Shown here: positions 21,332-33,600 of the stretch, one piece after another
Numbering within the stretch: position 1 is the stretch's first letter
How the letters are laid out: the number at the start of each line of letters is the position of its first letter
Assembly (NCBI GenBank): GCA_038496675.1
Contig: CM076651.1
Location: forward strand, 4,488,037-4,552,036
Length of the DNA: 64,000 bases
Origin: Rachycentron canadum
Lineage: Eukaryota > Chordata > Actinopteri > Carangiformes > Rachycentridae
Direction: 5' to 3'
Notes under the pieces: model-generated
What the model saw: only the letters and a program-made list of their open reading frames with translations
Told to the model about the DNA's origin: nothing
Databases searched by the model: none
Position numbers and translations under genes: made by a program

Positions 21332-22896
21332 CATTAAAAAAAAGTTTCCACCTTGCAGCAACAAATTTCTAGGCCCCAGCAGGAATAAGTCTGTTCTGGT
21401 AAAACAGATACCGTCATAGTCAAAAAGAATTTATCTGACAACTGAGACCTCATTCCAAAAACCAGCATTTGAGAAATTCTCCCAGGGAACACAGGATACC
21501 TCCAGACTCAGCCAGGAGACACATCGAGCGCAGCCTTCGAGGAGCATGGTACATTCTCTGAGCGCAGTTCAGCGGGATCTGCTGTCGATTTTGGATAACG
21601 AGAGTCCGGGATAATATTAATCTAATTTGACCCCGGATCAAAATAAAAGGTCTTAATTCTGGGGCATCTTTTCTCCAAAGTATATCTAAGGGAAAGGTCT
21701 CAAGTAGGCAAGTGTAAAATGTAGAGAACAAAGCCCCTGGAAGTTCTTCTATCAGTGATTAGTTTGTGAATGGAGTTTTGTTTAAATGGCTGATCCCATG
21801 GCACTCATAAGCCCTAATGTCTCAACCTAAGTTGTAAACAAAAGAAGAAGAGTCTGGGAGGGCATAATAGTTTCACCTTTCAGATCATGGCATGAGTCGC
21901 AGATCAGTGTCATTGTGAACATCTCCTATGGCGTGAACCACCTCTTTCCTCGCATTAGGGGGAAAACTAATAGGCCCCTGTTCTATGAGTGATTGGTTAT
22001 TGTTGAATATCGGGGAGATGAAATGCCCTGGGCTTGCATAATTTCTGGGCATTGAGCCAAGTCTGAGGGGTGAACGGCTGCTGCCGCTGTTTGAGAGAAA
22101 TGTTGGTGTAAATGATATTGCAGCCTCCACTGGGGAGAGCAACTTTCTGTTCAAAAGCACGCCAGGACACCGCAGCTTTGGGGTTAAACCAATTAATCAA
22201 AGATCTGGCCGAGAAGGACCACAAGTGTCATTTAAAATGGGACAGCCTGCTCCCAATCCAGCCTCCTCCGACGAGCAGTGGACCTTCTGACTCTGGGACA
22301 TTTATTGTTCCTAATAAATTTCTTTTAAGGACTAACTGTATGTATTATTAAAGTAAAGGTTTGAGGAAAGATGTTAAAGCTGGACCCTCTATTAAGGCCT
22401 TGCAGAACAGTTGTTGTACCTGCTTGTTTAATTAGGTGTCGCAGGAAGATATTTCACACCAAGATATTCAAAGTGTTTGAACATCTGGACGTCTGAAGAG
22501 AGAATAGCTGCTTCGTCAGCTTTGTTAAGGGATAAAAAGGCAGATTTTCGCCACTTAATTTTAAAATCCTATAATCACTCTACATAAAGGAGTTACAGAT
22601 GTTGATGGCAATGAGATGAGGCGTGCCACGGACAGATATGAGACTAATATTCTGCGAATGTAATTTAGTTAATGTTAACATTGTTGTTATCAAAAGTACA
22701 ACAGATTGAACAGATGTTCCAGCAATAACAATACATCAGTAATGGAGTTATAATGGAGCGCGGTACTTGTACTCCTTAATGAGCTTCCTGAGAGCAACAT
22801 ACTGTATTCAGCATATTAAGTGTGAATCTGGCATTGGGCCTGGAAGGTGATGCACAGTGGACGGGTTATGGATGCGGGATGAGTTTAAATCAGGTG

Positions 22897-22941
<45 letters not shown>

Positions 22942-24801
22942 TGCAAAAGATTACTGTTGTGTGAACTAGCTACAGTGTGTGATGGAAAAAGACGATCATC
23001 GGGAGTTCAGTCATCAGTATCTATTGTAGTCTTGGTGTCTAGGGGAAAATGATGAGCAGTACACAGTCAGCATGTGAATCAGAGTAATACCACACCAAGA
23101 TGTCTCGTCTGACAGTGGGAATATATCTCCTTAGAAGCTATGCAGTGAACCACTGTCTGGCAATGTGAGGGTTGTTATGACCTAAACTCTTGTAAGTGAG
23201 GACAACAGAAAAAGGTAAAGATTAGAAATGGGAAAAACTTCTTCATGGATACTTTTAGTCCTAAATAGCCACGAAAATACTAATTAAAATAAAAAATAAA
23301 AAAAATTCATACAAATAAATCTTCCTCTGACCTTGAGAAAGGGTGATTCCTCCAACATGTCCAGGAACTCTGGGAAATAGTCTCCAACTTCCTCATCCAC
23401 AGCTCCCACCAAGCTGATTTGCCTCATGGGTCCGGCCCGGTATGTTCCTGAACAGTAAGTACGGTTCACCTAAGACAGAAGAAACATGTCATTCAGCATG
23501 TCCCAGTTTCATACTTTATACTGAACATATGCTGCACACAGTGCTATGTAAGCACAATATCTAAACTGACTTAATTAATATTGTCACGACTGCTCTCAAC
23601 TTAGCAAAGCATAGTTGCTGCTACTTTTGCCCGACATGGTCGTTTGAGCTAAAATGGTACAGTGTGCACTCTCATGCTTCAGGTTAACGTGTGGAGAATC
23701 CCCCTCATCTGTCACCTGGCAGCACCCTCAATACCAATAATAAAATCCACTAACGGTCACACTGGTAGATTCCTTACAAGCTTATGACTGTGTGTAGTAT
23801 AGATACTGCAGCCCACATCCTGTGTGTTACAGACCATTATAATCAAACTAACTCACACCTAGCAACGTCTAGGTAACTGCATAGAAAACATACCACTTGC
23901 AATCACTGTAGCAAATGAATCTAAGGCTATATCCCTGTTGCATAACTTCATATCATTTCATTTCATTAGAAGACTGCCATTATTACAATGCGTTTCCTAT
24001 TCCAGGGCTTATGCACTTTTTATGTACCGACCCAGAAAAGTGGAGTAGATAAAACAAAGCATTTTGGTCCAACCATTTTGCTTAGCATCATTTTATCCCC
24101 TGTACTCTCCAGTGGCGGGAATGATCAAACTAGGCCTGATTTCCCTGAATAAACAGAAGAGCGCTGAGCCCTCTGCAGATCTAACATACACACACCCCCG
24201 GCTCACGTCGCCTCCCCTCTGCCATGTTTCCCAGACAGTGAGGGAAGCTATAATCCCCCATCGTCATGGAACAAAAATGACTCCATTACACATCTCTATC
24301 AACAACTTGGCACCAGCGCAGCGTTCAAACAGTGTACCCTGGACTGAATCAATGACTGGGAGGTAAACATGCACCTGAGCTCATTCCTGACACCGACTTG
24401 GACTGATCCTTAAACCTACTGGGCCTTTTTACAACGCTGTCAGGGCATTTACAGATGGGAACATTACATGTTCTGTCCTTTTCTAACACACGCCATCCCC
24501 GCCCTATTTTTAGTTATTTATTTCTTAATTTCTTGAACCAAAATTCATATTCCTTAATTTAAATAACCTCTAAAAAGACCATTTTGCATCCAACTTTCTA
24601 TGCAAAGGCATCGTTTTCTATGCAACTGCACTAAGACCCATTTATTGTTATTATCATCATTCTTCTTCATATTATTATTATTAACGGACTAAACAGTAGT
24701 TTAAGAATTAGACTTGAGTTAAAATTATTTGTCCACTTATTAATTAGCCACTGTTTCAATTGCTGGTGTTTGGAGTCATGAAGTATAAATCAAACTTTTG
24801 G

Positions 24802-24840
<39 letters not shown>

Positions 24841-27042
24841 ATTTTAGCATTATTTGATGCTAGATGAAAATTAGATTAAAAAGGTCAGACTCTTTTTTTG
24901 TTTTTTTTTTAACCATTATCTGACATGTGAAAATAAACAATGTACCCATAATTTAAAAAATTTAAATCTGATTTACAAGATATTTTGATCAGCTGATGCA
25001 GCTTGGTCTCTGATCAGTTGACCAAGAGACCAAAGGGCCACTGTCCTTACCAGAGCCTATGATCTAAGAATTTTAAGGAAATTAAAGAAAATTAAAAATG
25101 CAGGATTTGTTGAGGTGTGTCAAATAAAGCGCTTGCTTTTTCACATACCTGAGAGTGAAAGTTGGCAATAGTGGTGGTCTCAATGTCTTTCTTGCCCAGT
25201 ATCTCCATTTTGACTGGTGTGTTGGGGAAGTTGAAGGCAAAGTAGTCCAGGAAGTCAGGCAGGTAGGCGGCTGCACTGTGGACCACTGCCAGAGCATAGG
25301 AGGCTGCACCTCTGGGCTTCTCAGCAAAGGCCAACTCCAGGAACTCCTGGGCAAAGCACTCCATCTCAGCCGGACTGAGACAAGCCAACTCATCAGCATA
25401 GGCGTGCAGAACCGACCCCCCACCATTGGCTTGCCTCTCCTCATGCATGAGGCGTCCGCACCAGGTGCCTGTCTGGAGGGAGGAGCTGCGGATGTAGTGA
25501 TCTTGGTGGGAGAGGAAGGGGACGTGACCCAGCTTGAGAGCATGGAGGTAGGGTTGGTGGTTGTCGACGGCGTCTCTGCTGGGCTGCGGATTGCTTTCTT
25601 GCTCCATGGCGCCAGGCAGAGAGACATCAGGGCGAACGGGCAGGTTAAGATCTGCCCCGAGCCCTGCACATACAGTCTGGACTGCTTTGTTGTGCACATA
25701 TCGGACCTTCTTGGCACTGTGCTCATCCTCGCGATGCTGCTTCTTCTTCTTCTTTTTCTTCTTCAGGAGATATTCCTCCAGTGTCAGGGACTTGATGTTC
25801 TCATTGTGAGGCCTGGGCTCTACAAGAAGAGCAACAAGTAATAGTCAGAGACTCAGAGTAGATGCAGAGAGTGGATGGCGTGCTATATTTTGCTCTGTGA
25901 CCCTGCTGCAAACTGCATATGGATATGGATGCATAATTTGCTGAATTAGAAAATGGTGATTCATGATGCTGTGCCTCCCACACCCAAGTTACCAAACTTA
26001 CATACAGGCCTGGACCCCACAACAATGTCTGACACCGGACTGCAGATCATCAGTTAGATGAGATTTTGAGGACAAATTATGTTGTCATGATGGAAATATT
26101 GTACAGGTAAAAGGTAACAGAGGAAATCTACTATAATCAAAACACATTTACATTCTGTCTAAACCCTGGTGGGAGGATTTTTAAGCCTCTTGCAACTTCT
26201 CAAAGACTGACGCTGGTCCCTGAACGCCGCTTTGGGGAACTACTGAAAATATATACGCACAAAAAAAACAACAAAAAAAAACAAAAACAACAACAACAAT
26301 AAAACTCACCCTTCTTTTTCTTCAGGTCCCCGTGTTTCACGTTGGCCTCGGCGTTTTCCTTCTTCAGCTTCAGTTTCGGGTCTTTGTCCCTGTGCTTTTC
26401 TTTGAAATCCTGGGGCTTGGCCTTGACCACTTTGAGAGGCGTGAAAGTGAAGAGCGCAGGCGGCTCGGAGGACACCGCTCGCTTCTTCTGCAGCTGCTCC
26501 GGTAGCTTCCGAGGCGGCGGCGGCGGCGGCTGCGGCTGCGGCTGAGGTGGTGGAGGTGGAGGAGGGTGAGGGTGAGGCAGAGCCGGCTGCAGGTTCTTCT
26601 TAGCACCGTTGGTGAGACCGTGATTATTGTGGTGGTGTTGGTGGTGTTGGTGGTGGCTGTGGCTGTGCAGGACATGTTTGTCCGCGCTGAAGTTGTGGGC
26701 TTTGGGATTCTGCTGCAGCTGATGCGGCTGGTGGCTCCGCTGCTCCGTGTGTTGGTGTTGGTGGTGGTGGTGATGGAGCTTCACTTTCTTCGCCTCCTTC
26801 TCAGACCTCTCCCGTTTGTCAGCTGACGGCGACAGCTCCCTTTTCTTCTTCTTTTTCTTCTCTTTGATGAATCGGTCCAGGCTGCCCCTCACCTTTTCTT
26901 CTTCTACTTTCGCACGCAGCAACTCGACTTCAGCTGCCATCTTTGCACGTACAGTACATTTAAAGGTCTCGGGACTCCAACCGCGCAGGTCCCCGACAAA
27001 TTGTAGTCCTCCTGCCGCCCGTTTGTAGTTTATTTCGATCAT
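19691..27042 (-). CDS. RSBN1: Round spermatid basic protein 1 (ROSBIN / DPY-21 family), complete
   Basis: Nuclear protein of the DPY-21/ROSBIN family, whose members are reported as JmjC-like H4K20me2 demethylases (KDM9). Exons, minus strand: 26310-27042, 25149-25819, 23332-23469, 20905-21047, 20594-20761, 20355-20463, 19691-20227. They sum to 2499 nt, 832 residues (human RSBN1 about 802), with all phases consistent. Residues 1-245 are basic and low-complexity (Lys-, His- and Pro-rich). The conserved core starts near 285 (KAVQTVCAGL), then LPDFLDYFAFNFPNTPVKM, KKDIETTT, YRAGPMRQISLVGAVDEEVG, DDGPIMWVRPGEQM, ADMPKSPFKRR, ITKDVVCFHAGDF, QWVDDAKLNQLRREGIRY and VIHQFKTVSAVCSLAWHI. The tail is Pro-rich and divergent. 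RSBN1 is preferred over RSBN1L because of the FKC...KMAAE start region and the synteny. Confidence 0.93.
20355..21047 (-). CDS. RSBN1: RSBN1 exons 4-6, conserved core
   Basis: Exon 4 (20905-21047) gives MTLPWGSLSSLKLDCRSQS to PKSPFKRR. Exon 5 (20594-20761) gives SMNEIKNLHYLPRASEPRE, VLFEDRTKAHADHVGQSF and AAVGVLKAVHFGEW. Exon 6 (20355-20463) gives NNRPRITKDVVCFHAG to LYEPPVSQ. Introns inside the block are short (131-143 nt). Residues are near-identical to human RSBN1 and RSBN1L. Confidence 0.94.
21048..23331 (-). other. RSBN1: RSBN1 intron 3
   Basis: A 2284-nt intron. It includes an A run at about 21297-21328 preceded by a block (21258-21299) resembling the reverse complement of 50641-50680, and a (TG)n tract at 22905-22932. 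The segment 21420-22330 has several overlapping open frames on both strands but no domain I recognise. Confidence 0.6.
22905..22932. repeat. (TG)n microsatellite
   Basis: About 14 TG units followed by TATATATA, in RSBN1 intron 3. Confidence 0.9.
23332..25819 (-). CDS. RSBN1: RSBN1 exons 2-3
   Basis: Exon 2 (25149-25819, phase 1 to 0) begins EPRPHNENIKSLTLEEYLL, then a run of lysines that looks like a nuclear localisation signal, and reaches LPDFLDYFAFNFPNTPVKM and KKDIETTTIANFHSQ. A His/Asp-containing VLHAYADEL lies about residue 381-389. Exon 3 (23332-23469) is VNRTYCSGTYRAGPMRQISL to MLEESPFLK. The 1679-nt intron between them holds a (TG)n(TA)n tract at 24802-24841 and no supported gene. 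Confidence 0.94.
24802..24841. repeat. (TG)n(TA)n compound microsatellite
   Basis: About 13 TG units then about 7 TA units, in RSBN1 intron 2. Confidence 0.9.
26310..27042 (-). CDS. RSBN1: RSBN1 exon 1, low-complexity N terminus
   Basis: The ATG at 27040-27042 is chosen because its ETFKCTVRAKMAAE parallels the human GPFKCVFVGEMAAQ. An internal ATG at 26938-26940 (MAAEVELLRAK) and an upstream in-frame one at 27162 are alternatives. The exon encodes a KKKKKK run, a His-rich region (residues about 90-150), Pro/Gln runs (about 165-195), then LFTFTPLKVVKAKPQDF, matching the human LFTFSPL block. Donor GTGAGT follows 26310. The first ~250 nt are GC-rich. Confidence 0.85.
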
Positions 27043-27260
27043 TTTCGCTCTGTTGCGCACGCGTAGCGCGCGGCACTCTGGGCAACGTAGTTTGTTGGTG
27101 CTGCAATGCAGCGCGGGAGTTGGAGTTTCTACTGGGCTGAGTGCGTGCAAAGCCGCACGCACTCACTTCTGCTCCGCTGACGTAATGGTTGGTTTGACGA
27201 CAGCCACGAGAGGCAGCGCTTCACCGCGTCCACGCGTTTTCTGTGGAGGGGAAATCAAAT
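26900..27260 (-). promoter_or_regulatory. RSBN1: GC/CpG-rich RSBN1 promoter region
   Basis: CpG-dense sequence around the RSBN1 start, for example GCGCACGCGTAGCGCGCGGC near 27054-27073 and CGCGTCCACGCG near 27226, in an otherwise AT-rich window. Typical of a housekeeping CpG-island promoter. A CCAAT-like or TATA box was not identified with confidence. Confidence 0.5.
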
Positions 27261-27374
27261 AAATACCCATATAAACAATATGAAGCCAGAAAGAAGGAAC
27301 AACCCTCGCTTCCTAAACCAGATAATAATACTAATAATAATAAAAAAAAAATCAATAAATAAAAATCACAGCCA

Positions 27375-28880
27375 TGTTTATTATCAGTAAATCTTTATTT
27401 ATCAGTGCATGAACAGAATGCCATGACCAGATTATTTCTTTTCACCCATTTTATATCATTTCCTCTCAGTTCCCTTAAAAAAATAATGAAACGATTTACA
27501 GAGGATTTTTTTTTTTTTCTGCATGAAGGCAAATATTTATACAGGTGCTGTACAATTTATAAACATTTACAACTACCATGATGTCAAAACTGAGAGACTT
27601 CATTTTTTTTTTCCTTTTTTCTATGTTGGAGCAATGCAAGGCCACGGTATCATACATGGTAATGGCATGAACAGTCAATAACACGGTAGCCCATCATTCG
27701 ACAATAAATTAGTAAGTAAATGGCCTCACAGAGCAAGAGACGCATGTGTTTCCTCTGTACATCCTTTAACAGGCAGGCTGACGAGGGTACGGGGTCGAGC
27801 AGTGGGTGAACCACTAGATGTCTCTGTACTCCACAGTGGCAACATTGAAACGCCACATTTTGTGATCAGAACAGGGCACAACTGATCCTACTTAAAAAAA
27901 AAAAAATATATATATATATATATATATTTTTAACATGGAACTTAAATCCCTGTTTAATTAAGTTTGAGAAACTTTATAGTGTCATTTCAAATAGAGGCAG
28001 TCAAGCCGTTTTCACACTTTTGGGGAATGTGCAACCACCAATTCCTCCGTGTGTGGGAAATGAACTGCTTTCTTTTGAAGTCTGGCTTTATTTAGAACAC
28101 AAACTTGACAGTCATGATGTTAATTAAAAGCAAAAATTTACACACAATTTTTTTTTTTCCCCTCACATTAAGGGTCATGTACTAAATAACAAAATAGAAC
28201 AAAAGACAGATTTGGAAGTTAGAGTGATGGAAAAAAACATGTTTTTGTGCCAACATTTATGATGATTAAAAAAACAAACAAACAAAACAACAACAACAAT
28301 ATCTCTTAAGGTTTTCAGTAAGTTGAAGGCAGAGGTCTCACTTCCACAATCAAGCTCTGTTAATTCAATTCATCTAAAATTATGTGTCAATATATGTGTA
28401 ATCATTTTGTTAAATACATGTTTCAGATTAAGTATAGTCAATGCTACAGCGATACCAAAAATACACAGGCCTACCAGTCAGCTTGTATACATACACATAG
28501 CCAGAGGACCTAAAATACAGAGCTAACAGTAGACAACATATTGATTCAGGCTTGTGTGGCTGTTTGAAAGCTTAGAAACAGAACGCATAGATCGCAGTGT
28601 TTTTTTTTTTTACTGTTTTAGATGGTTGTGTGTGACTATGCATTCTATTTCTACCTTTAAAGTCCACATCGAAAGTGAAATGACTCAGCACGGATATGTG
28701 TACTAACAGGTTTGTTTACATATAATTTCAATAAATTACATTATGCTTTATTATTAACACACATATAACAAACATTAGAACTATAACCACAAGTATCTGG
28801 TCTGCTGATTGATGCATATAAAGCTCCAAGGGGTCTGTCCACCCTCTAATAAGCTAATGGGATCAGAGTTTTTCAGAGTG

Positions 28881-28946
<66 letters not shown>

Positions 28947-29646
28947 TTCATAACCCCCCCCCCCCAAAAAAAACCCCAAAACAACAAAAAAAAATGCGTA
29001 AATGACTTAGAAGACACTCTGTCACACCTCTGCAGCCAATTTTAAGAGAAACACACCAGCCTCACTTTTTTTTTTTTTTTAAATACATCCATCAGTGAAA
29101 GCAACAGTGATTCAATCCTGCCAGGAAGAAAAGCCGAGCGATTGTATGAATATGCCTTAAACCTTCAGAGTGACAAAACGACAAAAGTGGGATCCTTCAT
29201 CGAAGTGGGTAGACGGATAGAGCAGTTCATCCAATTACCACAAAATAGTCCTGCAGCTAGTGCAATATGGAGCAGCTTCTTTACAACCGGAGTCTCTGAT
29301 TGGCACAAAATAGACTTCAGTGTCACGTCTAAAAATCACAGTCAGAACCCATCTGTCGCACACACGTGGCCACACATCATCGGTACAATACAAACACTTA
29401 TGTAGGAACAAGCATGTACGTCAGACCAGGCATCAGCAGCTTGATGCAAACTAACCGAGGCAAACTGGGTGAAAAAAAAAAAATCAGAAGCAATGAGAAG
29501 CTATGTTGCTGGTTACACAGTGATCTGCTTTGTCCAAGATTGCTCAAAGAAACAAAAAAAAAAAACAAAAAAAAAAACATCCTTCCATTCTGAATATCCA
29601 TCTGTCAGAGGCTCAGCTTTCTCTTAATTAATGCAGTGGAACGATA
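27375..29646 (-). other. MAGI3: Presumed MAGI3 3' UTR
   Basis: No coding frame is supported between the MAGI3 stop and the RSBN1 promoter. Minus-strand AATAAA hexamers occur at plus positions about 27391, 28088 and 28747-28752, so alternative 3' ends are possible. The segment carries a TA tract (about 27905-27928) and a (CA)n microsatellite. Confidence 0.45.
28882..28944. repeat. (CA)n microsatellite
   Basis: About 31 uninterrupted CA units, followed by a C run at about 28955. It lies in the presumed MAGI3 3' UTR. Confidence 0.95.
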
Positions 29647-30650
29647 TCAAATATCTGCAAATGTCGTGTCCACCTGGGACTGGATCTTGGCGGAGCTGGG
29701 AACCTTCCACGGGCCGGGGGTGATGGGAGCCTTCTTGCTGGTGGTGGTCCCGTTGCAGCTGGGGTCCTGGATGCTACTGCTTGAACCCCTGGGGTCCTTT
29801 CTACTCGCTTCTTCAGTCGTCCCATGGTGCTTACTCTCCCAGTATTCTTTATCCCCCTTCTCTCTTCCACCCCTCCGGCTCAGGGTGCCACTATCGGCAT
29901 CTGACCCCACCCTCTCCCTGTGCATCTGGGAATAGGATTTTTGTGCCGCTGCCTCTAGCTCAGCCCTTTTGCCCTTCTTGTGGCGTTCACTGGTCCCCCA
30001 GCCTTTGTCTCCACTCTCTGTAGCCTGTAGCCTCTCCTGCCAATAAGATGCATCCTCTTCCTTGTAATTCCAGTCCCTCCCTTCTGCAGAGGGAATGCTG
30101 GGCTGTTGGCCAGCTGGACGCCTGGGGCTGTGAGGCTCCTCCAGGTTCTTCAAAGGCACAACAGGGTCAAGTTCCTTCTTGGAGCCCTTCCTGGAGCTAG
30201 AGGAGTTATAATCTCTCTTCCCTTGAATTTTTCTCTCCTTGCTCATATCTTCTAAGGATCCGCCGTGGCCTCTCTCTGCTTTTCGAGGGCTCTGGGAGCG
30301 CTCTACGTGATCTGCCCAACCTTCAGTCGCCCTTTTGGGACTGGCAGACTTGGAGTCACCCCTGCTTGTTGTTCTGGTCTGGGTGCCAGGGCTGGTGGTG
30401 CGCTTATGGTTGTGGTGAGGGAGCTGCTGTCCCCTTGATCTGTTCGCCTGCCTACCGTGCTCCTGCCCACTGCCTGGGGACCCAGATGCCCCCCCAGAGA
30501 ACTCATCGGGGACGGATATTTTGGGTGAGGATGGGGACAGTTCTGAGGTAGAGAGGGAGACAGAGGATGGAGAGGCTGGAGACGACTGCCCGTCAGATAC
30601 AGAGAGTCTGGGAAAGCTTGAGGTTGGAATGGTTACTTTGTCCTTTGAAC
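29647..30650 (-). CDS. MAGI3: MAGI3 last coding exon, long Ser/Lys-rich tail
   Basis: Starts SKDKVTIPTSSFPRLSVSDG after the acceptor TGCTCCTCAG and stays open for 333 codons to the stop at 29647-29649. It is hydrophilic and rich in Ser, Arg, Lys and Gly (DKVTIPTSS, RKGSKKELDP, EEASRKDPRGSSSS), presumably disordered. It ends DTTFADI. It corresponds to the long C-terminal isoform; the shorter mammalian isoform ends soon after PDZ5. Confidence 0.85.
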
Positions 30651-33600
30651 CTGAGGAGCAAGCAGTGCAGGGTAAGAAAACCTATACGCTCAAAAAACAG
30701 CAGCTAAAATGTCCCTTAAATGAGCTACTCTAGACATTCACAAAAATTGAAAGATAATTACACGTCATGCAAAAGAAGCACAATATCCTGATATTGTCAA
30801 AAAAAAAGCTCCACCTGGCACGCTTTCTATAATAAAACCTCTGTAATATCCCTCTAAATATTTGCCTTGTTTGAGATATATATCAGCCGACGACATAGCC
30901 ATCAATGAAAAAGGTGCTAACGTTCACCCAGCACTGACGTTTCAATTTTCCCCTGAGTTGATAAGAATTGCACAGCTGTGATTGAGAGCAGATATATGCA
31001 GCAGAAAACCAGAGAGAGAAAAAAGAAGAGTGATGGATTTAGTGGTGCTGAAATGAGCTTTTGGATTTCTAGGAGCAACAACTCGTAGAAATTCATTCTA
31101 ACTTTGGTCTTTGGATTGAAAGGTTGATGCCAGTGAATGCACACAGATCCTTTTACCACTTGTCACTCACAGGTCAATATCTAGTTAAGGACTTTTTCTA
31201 CAGGTCGCCACCTTCATTCAGGATGAGGTGTGTGTTCAGTGGCATCCCAGGTTTTTGTAATACCCTTAAAAAAAAAAAAAAAAAAAAAAAACTTGCGGGG
31301 CTCTGAAGCCTCCCAGCGCTCCTCCAGGTCTGTTTGTTCTTCTAGGACTCACTGCTTTAGTTCAGCCCTCCAGAGAAGATACTACTTATTATGCATCGTG
31401 TGTTTACTGAGTCAGAAATAACTGATCTAGTTCAGATTGATCATGGGGATGGAGTAAGGGAAAGAGAACGACACTTAAAATCTGGGTGATGAATCACTTT
31501 GAAAGGATAGGTCAGAGGCAAAAGTAGGAGGAGTATAAGGTTTACCAAGGTTATTAGGGACAGACCAAGAAAAGCAGTGAGGCCTTTAGTGATGCTCTGG
31601 TTTCATGTAGAAGCACAGGGTGGAAGAAGAGTTCAGACCTATAGGAGGAAGAGATAAATAGGTAGAAATAGACAGCCGTGCTGGTGCAGAAAACAGAGAA
31701 AGCAAGGCAGATAAAAAGCACAAGAAGTAGATCCAGATAGAATGAGAGGAGAGAAAGGTCAAGAGAGAAGCTTGCAACACATGCATGAGAATAAAGAAAC
31801 TCGGCACCCTGCTATCAAGCATATCCATACAAGAGCTACTATATATGTATGGTTAATATGCTATTGCGTAGATCTATATGCGGTGGCAACAATGTGTGTT
31901 CAAGCATGTGGATTTCTCAGCAGTCACTCACTGTGATCTGGGACCAGGCCCTGGCCAGGTCGGAGCAGCAGGTGAACTTTGCTGCCTCCTGCCTGGATCA
32001 GCTCAATTGCCCGAGTGTGTGTGATGCCCTGGGTGGCCTCCCCGTTGATCTCCACGATCTGGTCTCCAACCTGCGATGCAGATATCACAAGCAGGAAGTC
32101 TTTCAGAATTTTACTGAAGTTCACATTTCTTTAGTATAAATAAAATCAGAAGCGGACAGAAGTAAACTGAACTCAGTCAAATCTGATCATAAAGACACAA
32201 TACACACATTTTTAGATTCAGTGAGTGTAACACTTCCTGAAGACACCGGTACCTTGCAATGTCCTTCACCACTAAACATAAATAAATCAACTTACGCCCC
32301 ATGATTAAGAACTTGCATGAGAATCATCAAGTTTTAAAGTTTTCTTCAGTATCAGACGAATCCAGCGTTAGTTGTCAGTACATGCTTGAGTACATCATAA
32401 ACAAGAACTGTTAATAGTTAACTAATCATCATCATTATCTTTAATGGTGCCACAAAACCTTGAAAACAAAGAGAGGCTGATCAGGTAAGGTTTATTCATT
32501 TCATTTAAAGTGCAATTGTGTTATGTAGTATTACCCAGATTATCCTGAGGATAGAAACAGACTAGTAAGATAACTCACATGTATCCTGCCATCTTTAAGA
32601 GCAGGTCCGTCCTCAGCCAGTCTCAAGATGAACAGCCCCATGTTATACTCTTTCCCCCCCCTTAGACTGAAGCCGAAGCCCCGCTGACTGCGCTCCAGCT
32701 CCACCACGAAACAGCCCTGCAGTTCACAGACAAGAAGAGGAGATTTTAGAGACTGGGGCACTTCTTCTCTAAAGGTCTGGGGCTCTAGTCAAACGTGGAA
32801 AAACACTGTTGCGTGGTTGATATCTATTTAGCCCGGTGGCTTCAAAATAAAGTGCTCATATGCTATTAAGATGCTTAGATTAAGAATTTACTAGCAAATT
32901 AAAAGCATCATATACCGTTAATTGAGGCTTTGATCTCACCTGCTTCGGGCCTGATGTGATGAGTGTACCCGTCTCTCTGTGTAGAAAAGAGTTCCTCAGC
33001 TCACTGTCACCATTCCTACCAACCCCCCAAGAAAGATCAAATACACATTGTAACGTGACCCAAATATTGTGGATCAGAGGTATATTTAGTCTCATTTTAA
33101 TATAATGCAGCACAATATCTCTTTTTCTGAGATGAGAATTGAATGTGAGCACACAAATGACATACACACTAAGAGAAAAGTGTAGAAACAATGAAAACTG
33201 AAAAATAAAGTTTTATCAAAATAAATAAATTTGAGTCCTGTAATAGAAATATAATGAAAGTGTGTATGTGACAGGATTTGCTGTTATCAGTTCAAGTCAA
33301 AACAAATGAATTTATGTAAAGCCAGCTCAAAAAAGTTATCTCAAGGCACTTTCCAAATAGAGCAGGTCAGCAGGTTATTTACAGAGACCCTACAATTCTA
33401 GCAATTTCCAGTTATAGACAATATTGATAAATATATTACAGGCACAAAATACTGATCCAAAGTCTGTGACCAGTCTTACAGTGAGGGATCTAATATCTGA
33501 TACGGTATTACCTAATGTGTATGTATTTACTGACTTCCCTTGGATTGAACCGATGCCTGCCTGTGAGCTATAACACATGAAAAATAGAGACGTTCCACAT

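Noticed and set aside
25155..25841. 228-codon plus-strand open frame opposite RSBN1 exon 2
   Set aside because: Antisense shadow; the minus strand encodes highly conserved RSBN1 core.
28781..29045. Open frames made of Thr-His or Val-Cys repeats
   Set aside because: Translation of the (CA)n microsatellite.
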